A stretch of DNA of 64,000 nt, taken from positions 1 to 64,000 of the IMG/VR virus record IMGVR_UViG_3300047409_000171, one strand, 5' to 3'. Made by a program: the position numbers and the translations under genes. The DNA comes from a virus. Shown here piece by piece: positions 39,461 through 48,453 of this stretch (the stretch's first letter is position 1; every line of letters begins with the position of its first letter). Under the pieces are notes generated by a model, which saw nothing but the letters and a program-made list of their open reading frames with translations, was not told where the DNA came from and searched no databases.

Positions 39461-40057
39461 ATGCCGCTGGTTCAGTCTGGCTCAAAGCAGGCGTTAAAGG
39501 AGAACATCAAGCGGCTGTCCAGCGAGGTGGGAAAAAGCGCGCACGTGAAATCGCGTGAGCAAGCGTTAGCCGTGGCGTACAGCATCAAACGCCGCAACCG
39601 CGCAGATGGCGGTCAGGTATTTGAGGGGCCGATTGTCTCGGAAGTGCCGGGGCGCACAGACCGCCACGACATGGCCGTGGGGGCCGGATCATATATCGCC
39701 CCTGCAGAATTTGTGTCGCATCTCGGGGAGAACAACACACTTGCCGGCCTCGCTGTTTTGAAGAAGATGGGTCCACAAGGAATCCGCAAGATGGCCCATA
39801 GTGCACCGGGGGCATCTGCCGTAATATCCAAGCATAGGCAGCGTGCTAGGGGCGGTCGGACCCAAGATGCACCTACGGGTCACCCGATCGACATCGTGGC
39901 CGCCGGCGGCGAATATGCATGGTCTCCGGAAGAGGTCAAAGTCATCGGGGACGGGGACGTGATTTTAGGGCATGCTCTGCTGGACAATCTCGTCATGCAG
40001 AACCGTAAAAAGCACATCAAGACACTCAAAGGCCTTCCCGGCCCCGCCAAGGATTGA
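39461..40057 (+). CDS. DUF6496-like protein with GGxV motif
   Basis: The 198-residue protein begins MPLVQSGSKQALKENIKRL and AVAYSIKRRNRADGGQV, a conserved phage N-terminus. The middle has AVGAGSYIAPAEFVSHLG and a second RARGGR. The C-terminus is EVKVIGDGDVILGHALLD. Two GG motifs link it to the proteins at 5377, 29971, 40629 and 43613. It probably belongs to the ejected or internal virion set. Confidence 0.6.
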   Translation: MPLVQSGSKQALKENIKRLSSEVGKSAHVKSREQALAVAYSIKRRNRADGGQVFEGPIVSEVPGRTDRHDMAVGAGSYIAPAEFVSHLGENNTLAGLAVLKKMGPQGIRKMAHSAPGASAVISKHRQRARGGRTQDAPTGHPIDIVAAGGEYAWSPEEVKVIGDGDVILGHALLDNLVMQNRKKHIKTLKGLPGPAKD

Positions 40058-40059
40058 AA

Positions 40060-40629
40060 ATGACAGAATCTGTCCGCATTGCTACGCAGGCCGACGAAGA
40101 TGAAATCATGAAACTCCTTGCGATTATGCATGCAGAGGGCGGCATTCTCCCGTTGGACGAGATGGAGGCGCGCAACACGTTTCGTCTCGCATTCAATCGT
40201 CAGGGTGGCATTTTGGGGGTCGTGGGTGAGTCTGGCGACATCAAGGCGATGATCTTCTTGCTGATCAGCAAGTTTTGGTACACCAAAAACCATCACCTTG
40301 AGGAGTTGTTCAATTTCGTTCGGCCGGACGTGCGGAAGTCGAAGGAAAATTATGCGCCACGGCTGATTGAGTTCGCCAAGGAATGCGCGGATGAGATCAA
40401 AATCCCGCTGACTATCGGCATCCTGACCAACCAGCGCATGGAGGGGAAGGTTAGGCTTTATCGTCGATCTCTCGGCGTGCCGGCCGGGGCTTGGTTTGTG
40501 CATTTCCCAGAGGGGATGGGCTGGCAGAACGAGGTTAACGAGGAATTTTGGAAGGAACCATTCCCAAGGCGTGGTAGGGTCTCTAACGGTCGTGATATGC
40601 GATTGAGAGCGGCTGGCGGGAGAGGATAA
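40060..40629 (+). CDS. GNAT-like acetyltransferase
   Basis: The 189-residue protein shows a GNAT-type order: RIATQADEDEIMKLL at the start, a central beta (GILGVVGESGDIKAMIFLL), and a helix after an Arg-rich section, ending with LYRRSLGVPAGAWFVHF. Such proteins are often encoded beside internal virion proteins in podophages. The acceptor is unknown. ATG 40060 was preferred over TTG 40054. Confidence 0.6.
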   Translation: MTESVRIATQADEDEIMKLLAIMHAEGGILPLDEMEARNTFRLAFNRQGGILGVVGESGDIKAMIFLLISKFWYTKNHHLEELFNFVRPDVRKSKENYAPRLIEFAKECADEIKIPLTIGILTNQRMEGKVRLYRRSLGVPAGAWFVHFPEGMGWQNEVNEEFWKEPFPRRGRVSNGRDMRLRAAGGRG

Positions 40630-43616
40630 TGGGCAAGGGGTCAAATACGACTCAGACCAATTCGTCCAGCGCTTCCTCGACGCGCCCGGACGATAACGCC
40701 TACCAAGCCTATTTGGCGCTGATGAACCGCGCCAGCGGCGTCGCCAGTACCCCGTATCAGGCCTATGGCGGTGAGGAGACAGCACCGATCAATGCTCAGC
40801 AGCAGGCTGGATTTGGGGCGATCAACACTGCGCAAGGCAACATCACCGCGACTGGTACGCCGATCAGCGCGGCGGACATCCAGCGATATCAAGACCCGTA
40901 CACCAGCAGCGTTATTGATGCGACGCAAAAGGACTTCGATGTCCAGAACGCGCGCCAGCAGTCTCAGACCACGGGCAATGCGGCGGCTCAGGGGGCTTTG
41001 GGCGGGGATCGATCGGCGGTCGCAGCGGCATTGACGGCGGAGGGCCAGTCGAGGTCTCAGGCACCGATTATCGCAGGATTGCGGTCTCAGGGCTATCAGT
41101 CGGCGGTCAAGACGGCTGAGGATCAGCAACAGCAGGCGTTGCGGGCTGGCGTGGCTGGACTTCAGGGCGGTCAGGCCATGGTTGGGGCCGGCACGCTCGA
41201 GCAGCAGACCCAGCAGGCCAAGGATACTCAAGGGCGGATGGATTACTACCAGGCGCAGGGTTATCCCTTCCAAGTTGCACAGTGGCTTGCCCAGATTGAT
41301 ACCGGCGTCGGGTCTCAGCTTGGCGGCACGGGGACGAACACGGGGACATCGGTCAAACAGGGACCACAGCCGAATCAGTTTGCGCAATTGGCAGGCCTTG
41401 GTTTGGCTGGGGCGAGCATGTTTGCCAATCGTGGCGGGCGCGTGTCTGGCGTGCATCGGTTTGCCGACGGTGGCGCAATTAGGCTTTCTGACGATGAAAT
41501 TCACGCTTTCCGCGAATGGAAGGCCAAGCATTATCCGGACGATAAGGTCGCTGGCGTTCACGGCTATGCCGGAGGCGGTTCCCCATGGGGCATTCAGCAG
41601 ACATGGATACCGCAAGTTGGGGGTATTGCGGCTGGCCGTGGTGCTCCGCAGGCACCGTCATTGCCGTCTGACCCTGGCTCGCCGGAGCAGCAAAAGGGAC
41701 TGTCTGCGGACCAGATGAAGGGCATCGGAGGGATTGGGAAGAAGATTTTCGGCGGAGATGATTCCAACATTGGAGATTTCACCGGCACTGTAAATCCAGA
41801 CGGCTCTACCACTGGCCAGAGTTATGGCGGCTATGAAGGGGACAGCGGTGGGTGGGGTTCTATGGGCGGCGTGGAATATCCGGCCTTTAACCATGGTGGT
41901 CGGGTGCGCCGATACGCCACCGGCGGTTCCCCATTGCTTGAGGATGACGATGGAACCTACCGGCCCATGGCGGCTGGCGTAGGGGCATCGCGGCCGGCCT
42001 TTGATGTGGTCAACCCGGATCAGCCGTTCCGGATGCTGGACCGGCCCTCGGAGGACAGCGAGCCGCCGGCGCTCGATAATTGGCGCAAGGGCGTCGATAG
42101 GGACGTTGGCCTTGGCCAGAGTTCCCAGAATGAGGCGGCACCGTTGCCACCGGAGGTCATATCCGGCCGGTCCAAGCCGCCTGTGATGGCCCGTGGTGCG
42201 CCTGAGGAAGGCGACGAGGGGTCGTCCCAGACTCTGGGCTATTCCGCCCCGAGGCTTATCAGCGGCGTGGGTGCCCCTCCGCCGCAGTCTGAAGGCACTC
42301 CGGACGAAGGTTTCCTATCCCGACTTGGTGTCAGAATGACGCCGGAGCTCAAACAGGGGCTATTGCAAGCCGGATTGTCCATGATGGCAACCCGCCACGG
42401 CGGGCCAGGTTCGTTCCTGCAGGCGGCCGGCGAAGCTGGCATGACGGGGGTCGGTGCCTATTCGCAGACGCAGCAATTGGCACAGGAACAGGCCGAGAAG
42501 GCGCGCAAGGAGGCATTCGAGCGCGAGAAGTTTGAGGCTCCGTTCACCCGTTCGACATTGGCACAGCAGGAGACCGCGCGGCACAACAAGGCTCAAGAGG
42601 CCAAGGACTACAAGCCTACCTATGGGGTGATTCGGAAGGATATTGATCCGAACACAGGATTCCAGAAGGAGGTCTATGGCTGGATCGACCCCAACACGAA
42701 GAAGGTGGTCGAGGCACCGGATCAGAAGGCCGCTTCCGAGTCGGTCGGCTCGCCGGTCCCGCCGTCTACGGCCGCAGCTTCAACGGGCTATGACTATAGC
42801 AAGGATGCGCCTCGCGTCGACAAGGGCGCAGATGTTCCTGAGCCGAAGGGCCTTTCCGGTAAATCCGCCGCATCCGTTAAGGCTGACGCTGAATACTACG
42901 CCCAGACTGGCAAACTGCCTCCGGTTCGCGCTGGGCAAAGTCCAGTTGCCGTCGTCCAGCAGAACTATCGCAACGCGGTGCAAAACTACGGCAACGCTCT
43001 AGCCGAATCGCGCGGCATCAACCCGTCGCAGTTGGCGGAGATGTGGCGGACGGCTCCGGGGCAACTGCGGTTTGTTCTTGGAGCGGACGGTCGCGCCACG
43101 GTATCGCTCGGCACTGCGGTCCGGCATCTGGATACTATCCAGCAATTGGCTGATGCATGGGGGTCTGGGAATGTGCAGGCTCTCAACAAGATAAAGGCGG
43201 CTGTTGCCAAGCAGTTCGGCGATGCGTCCGTCACCAATCTTGAATCGGCTGGCAGCATTGTCGGGCCTGAAATCATCAAGGCGCTCGGCGTTGCTGGTGC
43301 TGGTACCGAACATGATCGTAATACGGCAGCGGCACAGTTTGCCGCCGCGCGGACGCCGGAACAGATAAAGGGAGCGGTCAAGACCGTGCAGGCCTTGTTG
43401 GGTGGCCAGCTTGAGGGCAAGAAGCGTCAGGCTGCAGCGGCCGGCGTATCGGAAGAAAAATTCAAGAGCCTCATCGGGGATCGACCATATGAGATTCTGA
43501 GCGGGTCCGAGAAGGGGCATGGCACCACGGGCGAGCCAGCCAAATCCGAAAAGCCAAAGACCGTTATCCAGAATGGCCACACTTATACGCTGCAACCTGA
43601 TGGCAGTTACAAATGA
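40629..43616 (+). CDS. Large internal virion / ejection-type protein
   Basis: The 995-residue, Gln/Ala/Gly-rich protein has an N-terminal helical part with ADIQRYQDPYTSSVIDATQ and NARQQSQTTGNAAAQGALGG. A middle part carries GGxV motifs (NRGGRVSG, FADGGAIR, NHGGRVRR, YATGGSPL). The C-terminal helical domain (about 740-960) has QNYRNAVQNYGNALAESRGI. Podoviral DNA-ejection proteins share this style. It overlaps both neighbours by one to four bases. Confidence 0.6.
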   Translation: MGKGSNTTQTNSSSASSTRPDDNAYQAYLALMNRASGVASTPYQAYGGEETAPINAQQQAGFGAINTAQGNITATGTPISAADIQRYQDPYTSSVIDATQKDFDVQNARQQSQTTGNAAAQGALGGDRSAVAAALTAEGQSRSQAPIIAGLRSQGYQSAVKTAEDQQQQALRAGVAGLQGGQAMVGAGTLEQQTQQAKDTQGRMDYYQAQGYPFQVAQWLAQIDTGVGSQLGGTGTNTGTSVKQGPQPNQFAQLAGLGLAGASMFANRGGRVSGVHRFADGGAIRLSDDEIHAFREWKAKHYPDDKVAGVHGYAGGGSPWGIQQTWIPQVGGIAAGRGAPQAPSLPSDPGSPEQQKGLSADQMKGIGGIGKKIFGGDDSNIGDFTGTVNPDGSTTGQSYGGYEGDSGGWGSMGGVEYPAFNHGGRVRRYATGGSPLLEDDDGTYRPMAAGVGASRPAFDVVNPDQPFRMLDRPSEDSEPPALDNWRKGVDRDVGLGQSSQNEAAPLPPEVISGRSKPPVMARGAPEEGDEGSSQTLGYSAPRLISGVGAPPPQSEGTPDEGFLSRLGVRMTPELKQGLLQAGLSMMATRHGGPGSFLQAAGEAGMTGVGAYSQTQQLAQEQAEKARKEAFEREKFEAPFTRSTLAQQETARHNKAQEAKDYKPTYGVIRKDIDPNTGFQKEVYGWIDPNTKKVVEAPDQKAASESVGSPVPPSTAAASTGYDYSKDAPRVDKGADVPEPKGLSGKSAASVKADAEYYAQTGKLPPVRAGQSPVAVVQQNYRNAVQNYGNALAESRGINPSQLAEMWRTAPGQLRFVLGADGRATVSLGTAVRHLDTIQQLADAWGSGNVQALNKIKAAVAKQFGDASVTNLESAGSIVGPEIIKALGVAGAGTEHDRNTAAAQFAAARTPEQIKGAVKTVQALLGGQLEGKKRQAAAAGVSEEKFKSLIGDRPYEILSGSEKGHGTTGEPAKSEKPKTVIQNGHTYTLQPDGSYK

Positions 43617-45280
43617 GCGATGAGAAGCCGCCGTTTGATCCGAACAAGCCGTTTGAGGCTGAAAAGCCTGCGTTCAATCCGGATCAGCCATTTGAGACGC
43701 CAAAGGACTTTTCTTGGTCCAAGGCTGTCACCGATATTCCTTCCGAAATCGGAAATGAGGCTGGCAAGGCGTGGTCGGATATCTCTGCATTAAGCAATCG
43801 TGGCCAGCAGGGTCCGATTGAAGGATTGTTGACGACTGGCAAGGCGGCGTTGGCAGTGCCTCGGCTGGCGATGTCCCCAGTTACGGGGGCTGCAAGGTCT
43901 CTTGTCGGTCACACGATGGCAAATCTCGAGCACAAGGCCGGTGAGTACATCAATCCCGAGGTCGCGGCTAAGGATGATCCGGAGAAGATGTACGAAACAG
44001 CGAAGGGCGATGTTGACACGGCGATGTCTGCAATGCGTCCTGCAGGCAATCCTGTGAAGATCGCGGGTGCCTACGAGTGGAAAACCCCTAAGCCGTCCCA
44101 ATCGCCTGCCGTTGGCGTTACGAAGCAGCCGGAAACTGAGGCGTTCTTTGATGCTGCGGACGCCAATTATTCCAACATGCGCGGGCTTGGCGTTGAGATT
44201 CACCCGCAGGCAATGAACCGCGTGGCGGATAACATCCTCACCGAATTGCACACGGAGGGTTATCGTCCGCGAAATGCGCCCGGCGTATTTGATGCGGTTG
44301 AGGAACTGCGCGCGCCAGCGGGCGCAAACCATGAAATCTCAGATATTGATTCGGTAAGGAAGGTGCTGAATAGGGCTCGGATGGACCCCGCACAAAGGGA
44401 TGCGGCTCGCCGAGCCATCAACCATATCGACGACTATCTCGCGGACCTGCACAAAAATCCCAATGACATTGTGGTAAACCCGCACTTTGCGCAGAAGCTT
44501 TCGGATGAGGCTGTTGCGGCGAGGGCTAACTATGCCGCTGCCAAGCGAGCAGAGGACGTTGATGAAGCGCTGGACAAGGCTGAGCGTGCTGCGGCGCGGG
44601 CTGGCTCTGGCGGGAATATCAACAACGCCATTCGTCAGGCCCTAAGTTCGTTGCGTAACAACAAAAAGAAGATGGCTGGGTGGACCGATGCCGAGAAGGC
44701 AGAACTGGATGCTGTAATCAACGGAAGCCGGACCGGGAATGCTGCTCGTCAGGCTGGCAAGTTTGCGCCGCACGGCATTGTCTCTACGGTCATGTCGGCT
44801 GGCGCTGGGCATGCTTTAATGCCCGGCATTGGCGAGATTGCCGTACCTGGGCTCGGGTTCATCGCCAAAAAGATCGGAGATCGGATTACTCAGTCCGGCG
44901 CTGATCGCCTGAGCAACGTCATCAAGTCTCGGTCTCCCCTTGGGAAGCAGACCAGCATTAACACTGCGGCGCAGTCGGCATTTGCTCCGCAATCAAGCCG
45001 TCCGGCGATCACGTCAACTGTGGCCAATGCGGGCTTGCCGAGCCCCACCCAAAACCTGCCCCTTCGGCAGATTCAGAACCTCATGGGGGCAGCAGCAGAC
45101 GATGAAAAGAAGCGCCCACGGAAACGGGACAACGAGCCAGATCAGGGTGCAGGCGGCAAGTCTCATGGTGGCGGCATTCGACGGGAAACTGGCGGCGCGG
45201 TCAAGCGCGCATTGCAGTCCTTGCAGGAGTATGCGGACGGCGGCGCTACCGAGATCAGCGGAGTTGGCTTGCGTCCGTAG
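43613..45280 (+). CDS. Internal virion protein with DPNKPFE repeats
   Basis: The 555-residue protein begins with three near copies of the unit (F)DPNKPFE / NPDQPFE in the first 35 residues. A long helical body follows (residues 150-350), then a hydrophobic part VSTVMSAGAGHALMPGIG. The C-terminus has RETGGAVKRA and YADGGATE. It ends exactly at the parS palindrome. It is likely a second ejection-type protein. Confidence 0.58.
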   Translation: MSDEKPPFDPNKPFEAEKPAFNPDQPFETPKDFSWSKAVTDIPSEIGNEAGKAWSDISALSNRGQQGPIEGLLTTGKAALAVPRLAMSPVTGAARSLVGHTMANLEHKAGEYINPEVAAKDDPEKMYETAKGDVDTAMSAMRPAGNPVKIAGAYEWKTPKPSQSPAVGVTKQPETEAFFDAADANYSNMRGLGVEIHPQAMNRVADNILTELHTEGYRPRNAPGVFDAVEELRAPAGANHEISDIDSVRKVLNRARMDPAQRDAARRAINHIDDYLADLHKNPNDIVVNPHFAQKLSDEAVAARANYAAAKRAEDVDEALDKAERAAARAGSGGNINNAIRQALSSLRNNKKKMAGWTDAEKAELDAVINGSRTGNAARQAGKFAPHGIVSTVMSAGAGHALMPGIGEIAVPGLGFIAKKIGDRITQSGADRLSNVIKSRSPLGKQTSINTAAQSAFAPQSSRPAITSTVANAGLPSPTQNLPLRQIQNLMGAAADDEKKRPRKRDNEPDQGAGGKSHGGGIRRETGGAVKRALQSLQEYADGGATEISGVGLRP

Positions 45281-45296
45281 TGTTTCACGTGAAACA
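45281..45296. promoter_or_regulatory. parS-type ParB binding site
   Basis: TGTTTCACGTGAAACA is an exact 16-bp palindrome and equals the canonical bacterial chromosomal parS sequence bound by ParB. It begins right after the stop of the upstream gene. No ParA or ParB gene is seen in the window, so host ParB would be the likely binder. It is the only copy I found by eye. Confidence 0.85.
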
Positions 45297-45346
45297 GTGC
45301 CCCTATTTCAAGTTGCACCGATAAGTGGTAAGTTCCATCCACCCGA

Positions 45347-45429
45347 GCCAGTGCTGCCACTGGCGTTGACGCGGTTAGCGTCTGACGGGCTGCCCCGCTG
45401 GCATCCATTTTCAATCACGAATCGCGGGG
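45347..45429 (+). promoter_or_regulatory. Structured leader of the endolysin gene
   Basis: GCCAGTG-CTGC-CACTGGC (45347-45364) and GACGC/GCGTC form two hairpins. CCCCGC (45393-45398) can pair with GCGGGG (45424-45429), the only purine-rich Shine-Dalgarno stretch before ATG 45434. That pairing would hide the ribosome site and could delay lysis. It is inferred from pairing only. Confidence 0.4.
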
Positions 45430-45433
45430 TTAC

Positions 45434-46354
45434 ATGGTCGACGTTGTCGCTCTTAGAGCCGCGAATGCCCAGCGGTGGGCAAATGCCAAGGTAACGCGGA
45501 ATTTCACCGCGATAGCCCACGATCTTGTCATGGCCAAGGCCCGGTATCAGGCCGTAGAGGCCAAGACCGGCGTTCCGTGGTTTGTGATTGCCGTCATCCA
45601 TGAGCGCGAGTCGTCCCAGAACTGGGGTAGGTCGCTGGCTCAGGGCGACCCGTGGAGCCACGTTTCGACGCATGTTCCGGCTGGTCGAGGACCGTTTCCA
45701 TCGTGGGAAGCTGCAGCCATTGACGCCTTGGTGAACTGCGGCCCCTACCTCGCTCGGAAGAAATGGCGGGACGCTGGAGAAATTCTCACTAATCTCGAGC
45801 TATACAACGGCAGTGGGTACGCCTCTAAGGGGCGCCCATCGCCCTATGACTGGGCCGGCACCAACCAGTATGTCTCCGGCAAATACATCGCCGACGGGGT
45901 CTATGACCCGTCCCACGTCGACACCCAACCAGGCTGTGCCGGAATGATCCTCGCCATGATGGCGTTGGACGCAACGATCAAGATGGATGGCGTGGTGGTC
46001 GTGCCGCCCATCTTCCCGCCGATCCCCGTCGCAATCCGGGACGGCGCATGGCTGCAGACCTCGCTCAATCGGCTCGGGGCCAACCCGCAATTGGCTGTGG
46101 ACGGGACCGTTGGGCCCGCCACCAGAAACGCCGTGCGGGCGTTCCAGATGAGCATGGGGCTCGTCGTGGATGGTCTTGTCGGCCCGGCCACGTTTGCCGC
46201 GCTGGACAAGGCCCTAGCTGCAGGCAAGCCAATTCCGCAACTTCCCGTGCCGCCTGAAATCGTATTGCCGCCGCCCGGGACGCAGGCCCGCGCCGATCTA
46301 GCACCGACGTTCTGGGGCCGCGTACTGGATTTATTCAGACCAAAGGTGAAATAG
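45434..46354 (+). CDS. Endolysin with C-terminal peptidoglycan-binding domain
   Basis: The 306-residue protein has a lysozyme-like N-terminal domain: VPWFVIAVIHERESSQNWG with a likely catalytic Glu near residue 56, then HVPAGRGPFPSWEAAAIDAL and a YNGSGYASKGRPSPYDWAG block. A linker rich in Pro and Val follows. A PG_binding_1 domain spans residues 200-260 (LQTSLNRLGANPQLAVDGTV ... RAFQMSMGLVVDG). It would cut the cell wall at lysis. No signal peptide is seen, so a holin is needed. Confidence 0.82.
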   Translation: MVDVVALRAANAQRWANAKVTRNFTAIAHDLVMAKARYQAVEAKTGVPWFVIAVIHERESSQNWGRSLAQGDPWSHVSTHVPAGRGPFPSWEAAAIDALVNCGPYLARKKWRDAGEILTNLELYNGSGYASKGRPSPYDWAGTNQYVSGKYIADGVYDPSHVDTQPGCAGMILAMMALDATIKMDGVVVVPPIFPPIPVAIRDGAWLQTSLNRLGANPQLAVDGTVGPATRNAVRAFQMSMGLVVDGLVGPATFAALDKALAAGKPIPQLPVPPEIVLPPPGTQARADLAPTFWGRVLDLFRPKVK

Positions 46355-46356
46355 CG

Positions 46357-46674
46357 ATGTTTGACCTAAACAATTGGGGAAGGGTGCTTGTTTCGACCAT
46401 CGTTGTGGGAGGATTTTTTTATATCCTGTTCTTGATTATTACACTGAAAGCACAGGGCAGCAGTCCTTCGGAGGTGCAGCTTGTGATGCTTGGCGCACTT
46501 GGTCAGGCGTTCGGTCAGGTCATCTCATATTGGGTTGGATCATCGGCAAGCAGTGCCAAGAAAGATGAGGCCAGCGCCAAAAAGGACGAGGTAATCCAGA
46601 CTATGGCAGCTACCGCAACCGGTACTGGTTCAGGAACGAATAATCATGCCGCTGGCTCGGGGTCGAGGCCATGA
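46357..46674 (+). CDS. Small two-helix membrane protein (holin-like)
   Basis: The 105-residue protein has a membrane helix STIVVGGFFYILFLIITL and a second at VQLVMLGALGQAFGQVISYW. Its tail repeats SAKKDEASAKKDE and ends Gly/Ser-rich. It sits two bases after the endolysin. It is probably part of the lysis set, as holin or antiholin. Confidence 0.58.
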   Translation: MFDLNNWGRVLVSTIVVGGFFYILFLIITLKAQGSSPSEVQLVMLGALGQAFGQVISYWVGSSASSAKKDEASAKKDEVIQTMAATATGTGSGTNNHAAGSGSRP

Positions 46675-47162
46675 TTTCGGGCATCGTCGCAATCCTCGGG
46701 GCGATTACCGGGCTAGTCCCGGCAATCATGCAGTGGCTAACATTGAAGGCTAACAATGCACACCAGCAGGCAATGGCGGAGCTCCAGCTCGAAGCTGCTA
46801 AGCAAGGAACGGCGCTACAGATTGATTTGGCTAATGCTCAGGCCGATATCAAAGAGGCAGAATATATTCACTCTTTTGCTGCTGGCACTTCTGGGAACAG
46901 GTTTGTCGACGCTTTGTCGGTATTCGTGCGGCCCTACATTACATTGGTTTTCTTCCATTTCTGGCTTTTGATCGAGGCCGCCTTGTTCGTCTATGGCGTG
47001 AACAACGGCTACGACTTAGGGCAACTCTCCAAACTGCTGTGGGACGAAAACACATCCGGTATTTTTGGTGCCATCATAGGATTTTGGTTCGGCACTAGGA
47101 TGATGACGCGGGGCTCTCAGATGGCAGCAACTCTTGCAGTGACGCAGAAAGGGAAGTCTTGA
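46671..47162 (+). CDS. Holin-like protein, three membrane segments
   Basis: The 163-residue protein begins with a hydrophobic segment ([21 protein letters not shown]). A helical amphipathic stretch follows, then [20 protein letters not shown] and [10 protein letters not shown]. The FVDALS-x-x-VRP-x-ITLVFF pattern recalls the GTA-type three-TM holin family. It would release the endolysin by opening the inner membrane. Its last 68 bases overlap the convergent HNH gene. Confidence 0.62.
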   Translation: MISGIVAILGAITGLVPAIMQWLTLKANNAHQQAMAELQLEAAKQGTALQIDLANAQADIKEAEYIHSFAAGTSGNRFVDALSVFVRPYITLVFFHFWLLIEAALFVYGVNNGYDLGQLSKLLWDENTSGIFGAIIGFWFGTRMMTRGSQMAATLAVTQKGKS

Positions 47163-47799
47163 ACTTTTCTCGTGCAGATACGGCGTCCTCTATTCGATCA
47201 AAGCCGCCTAGGTAGGTTCTCACACCCTTTGTCATAAGGTTAGCATGCCATCTACCGTCCGCCATTTGGAATACCCCCGTGAATCCCGATCGGTTCTTTG
47301 TAGAACGCTTTCGGTCAAGCGTCATTGGTCGCTTGTTTTGAGCCTGTTCTTTACGAGTGGCCCAACGGCAGTTGCCGGGCTCGTAGTCGCCGTCGTTATC
47401 GATGCGATCAATGGACCGTCCCTCTGGGCGTGGTCCCATGTCAGCATAGAAGTTTTCAAAAATTTCCCATCTTTTGCAGACCTTAATGCCGCGTCCGCCA
47501 TAGTTCTTATAGGCTGGATGGTTTGGGTTTTGGCATCTGCTGAGCATGCCACCCCATGTGGAATACTCGCGCGTTCCATACATTCCATGCGTCGCGGTAC
47601 AGCCCATTTTCGCGCAGCCGCACGATATCGTCATCCCCTGACGAGCGAGAGAGGCTCTTGTGATGCATTCGTTGCCGCAGTCACAACGGAATATCCAAAG
47701 GATAACCCCGTGCCGGTTATAGCCAGCGAATTCCAAGGCCGTAAGGCTGCCGTACCGTTGACCGGCTGCCATTTTCGGGAGTTTAGTGTTGTTAGCCAT
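47095..47799 (-). CDS. HNH-AP2 homing endonuclease, antisense
   Basis: The 234-residue leftward protein has an N-terminal zinc-like part ([14 protein letters not shown]), an HNH-type core ([40 protein letters not shown]), and a C-terminal AP2-like domain ([19 protein letters not shown] ... [17 protein letters not shown]). It follows a GAGAGGAC ribosome site. It interrupts the lysis genes in the opposite direction. Confidence 0.85.
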   Translation of the reverse strand: MANNTKLPKMAAGQRYGSLTALEFAGYNRHGVILWIFRCDCGNECITRASLARQGMTISCGCAKMGCTATHGMYGTREYSTWGGMLSRCQNPNHPAYKNYGGRGIKVCKRWEIFENFYADMGPRPEGRSIDRIDNDGDYEPGNCRWATRKEQAQNKRPMTLDRKRSTKNRSGFTGVFQMADGRWHANLMTKGVRTYLGGFDRIEDAVSAREKFKTSLSASLQELLPSESPASSS

Positions 47800-47829
47800 T
47801 TTGTCCTCTCAAGCAGGATGATGTGGTCA

Positions 47830-47865
47830 GGCCCGGCCGGTGTTATCAGCACCGCGCTCCGGGCC
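47830..47865. other. Strong hairpin between divergent genes
   Basis: GGCCCGG (47830-47836) pairs with CCGGGCC (47859-47865); inside, CGGTG/CACCG (47838-47842, 47850-47854) closes a TTATCAG loop. On the plus strand GTTCTGTTT follows, so it could act as a weak terminator before the gene at 47898. Confidence 0.5.
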
Positions 47866-47897
47866 GTTCTGTTTACCACAGCCAGAGGGAACGTAAA

Positions 47898-48062
47898 ATG
47901 ACCGCTTGGATTATCTCCGGTATCCTTGGCTTTGTCGCTGGCGGCTCGTTCATCTGGTTCGGCCGCACTACCATTGAGAAACTGGTAATCGGCGCGAATG
48001 CATTGTCGGCAAAATTACATGCAAAGGCAGACGCTATAGCCCAATCGGTGCGTAAGGTGTGA
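47898..48062 (+). CDS. Small single-pass membrane protein, 54 aa
   Basis: Starts MTAWIISGILGFVAGGSFIW, a membrane helix, followed by a charged helix. ATG 47898 follows GAGGGAACGTAAA. It sits in the lysis region and may be a spanin component or regulator, but nothing proves it. Confidence 0.52.
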   Translation: MTAWIISGILGFVAGGSFIWFGRTTIEKLVIGANALSAKLHAKADAIAQSVRKV

Positions 48063-48090
48063 ATCACCCAATGGAAATCGCGATGGGGCA

Positions 48091-48429
48091 ATGATGGCAA
48101 GGCGCAAGACTGTGACTAGCATCGGCGACGAAGACTCAATGCCCAACAAGTGGCACGTTAACCGCGGCATCCCTGTCGTTTGGTTGATCGGCAGTCTATT
48201 CATTGGGCTTGCCCAATTTGGCGGGTTAATTTGGTATGCGTCGCAGTTTAACACACGAGTGGAAGTGGTTGAAAAGGTGCAGACGACGGCAACGGCGGCA
48301 TTCGAGAAGATGCAGAACAACTCTATCTTGCAGGGCGAGCGCTTAACGCGGCTTGAGGAAAAAGTCGTAGCGGTGCAGGCGACTGCAAACAGGATCGAGG
48401 CTCTATTGACGCCAGTAAAAACTAGGTGA
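48091..48429 (+). CDS. Membrane-anchored coiled-coil protein (spanin-like)
   Basis: The 112-residue protein has a basic N-terminus, a membrane helix (VVWLIGSLFIGLAQFGGLIW), and a coiled coil (residues 60-105). This matches the layout of inner-membrane spanins and of several other phage lysis-region proteins. ATG 48091 or 48094 may start it. Confidence 0.5.
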   Translation: MMARRKTVTSIGDEDSMPNKWHVNRGIPVVWLIGSLFIGLAQFGGLIWYASQFNTRVEVVEKVQTTATAAFEKMQNNSILQGERLTRLEEKVVAVQATANRIEALLTPVKTR

Positions 48430-48453
48430 TTTTTCGGGGTATGGGGTAGATGA

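Noticed and set aside
40641-41615. A 324-codon leftward frame
   Set aside because: Antisense shadow of the large internal virion protein; no motif and no ribosome site.
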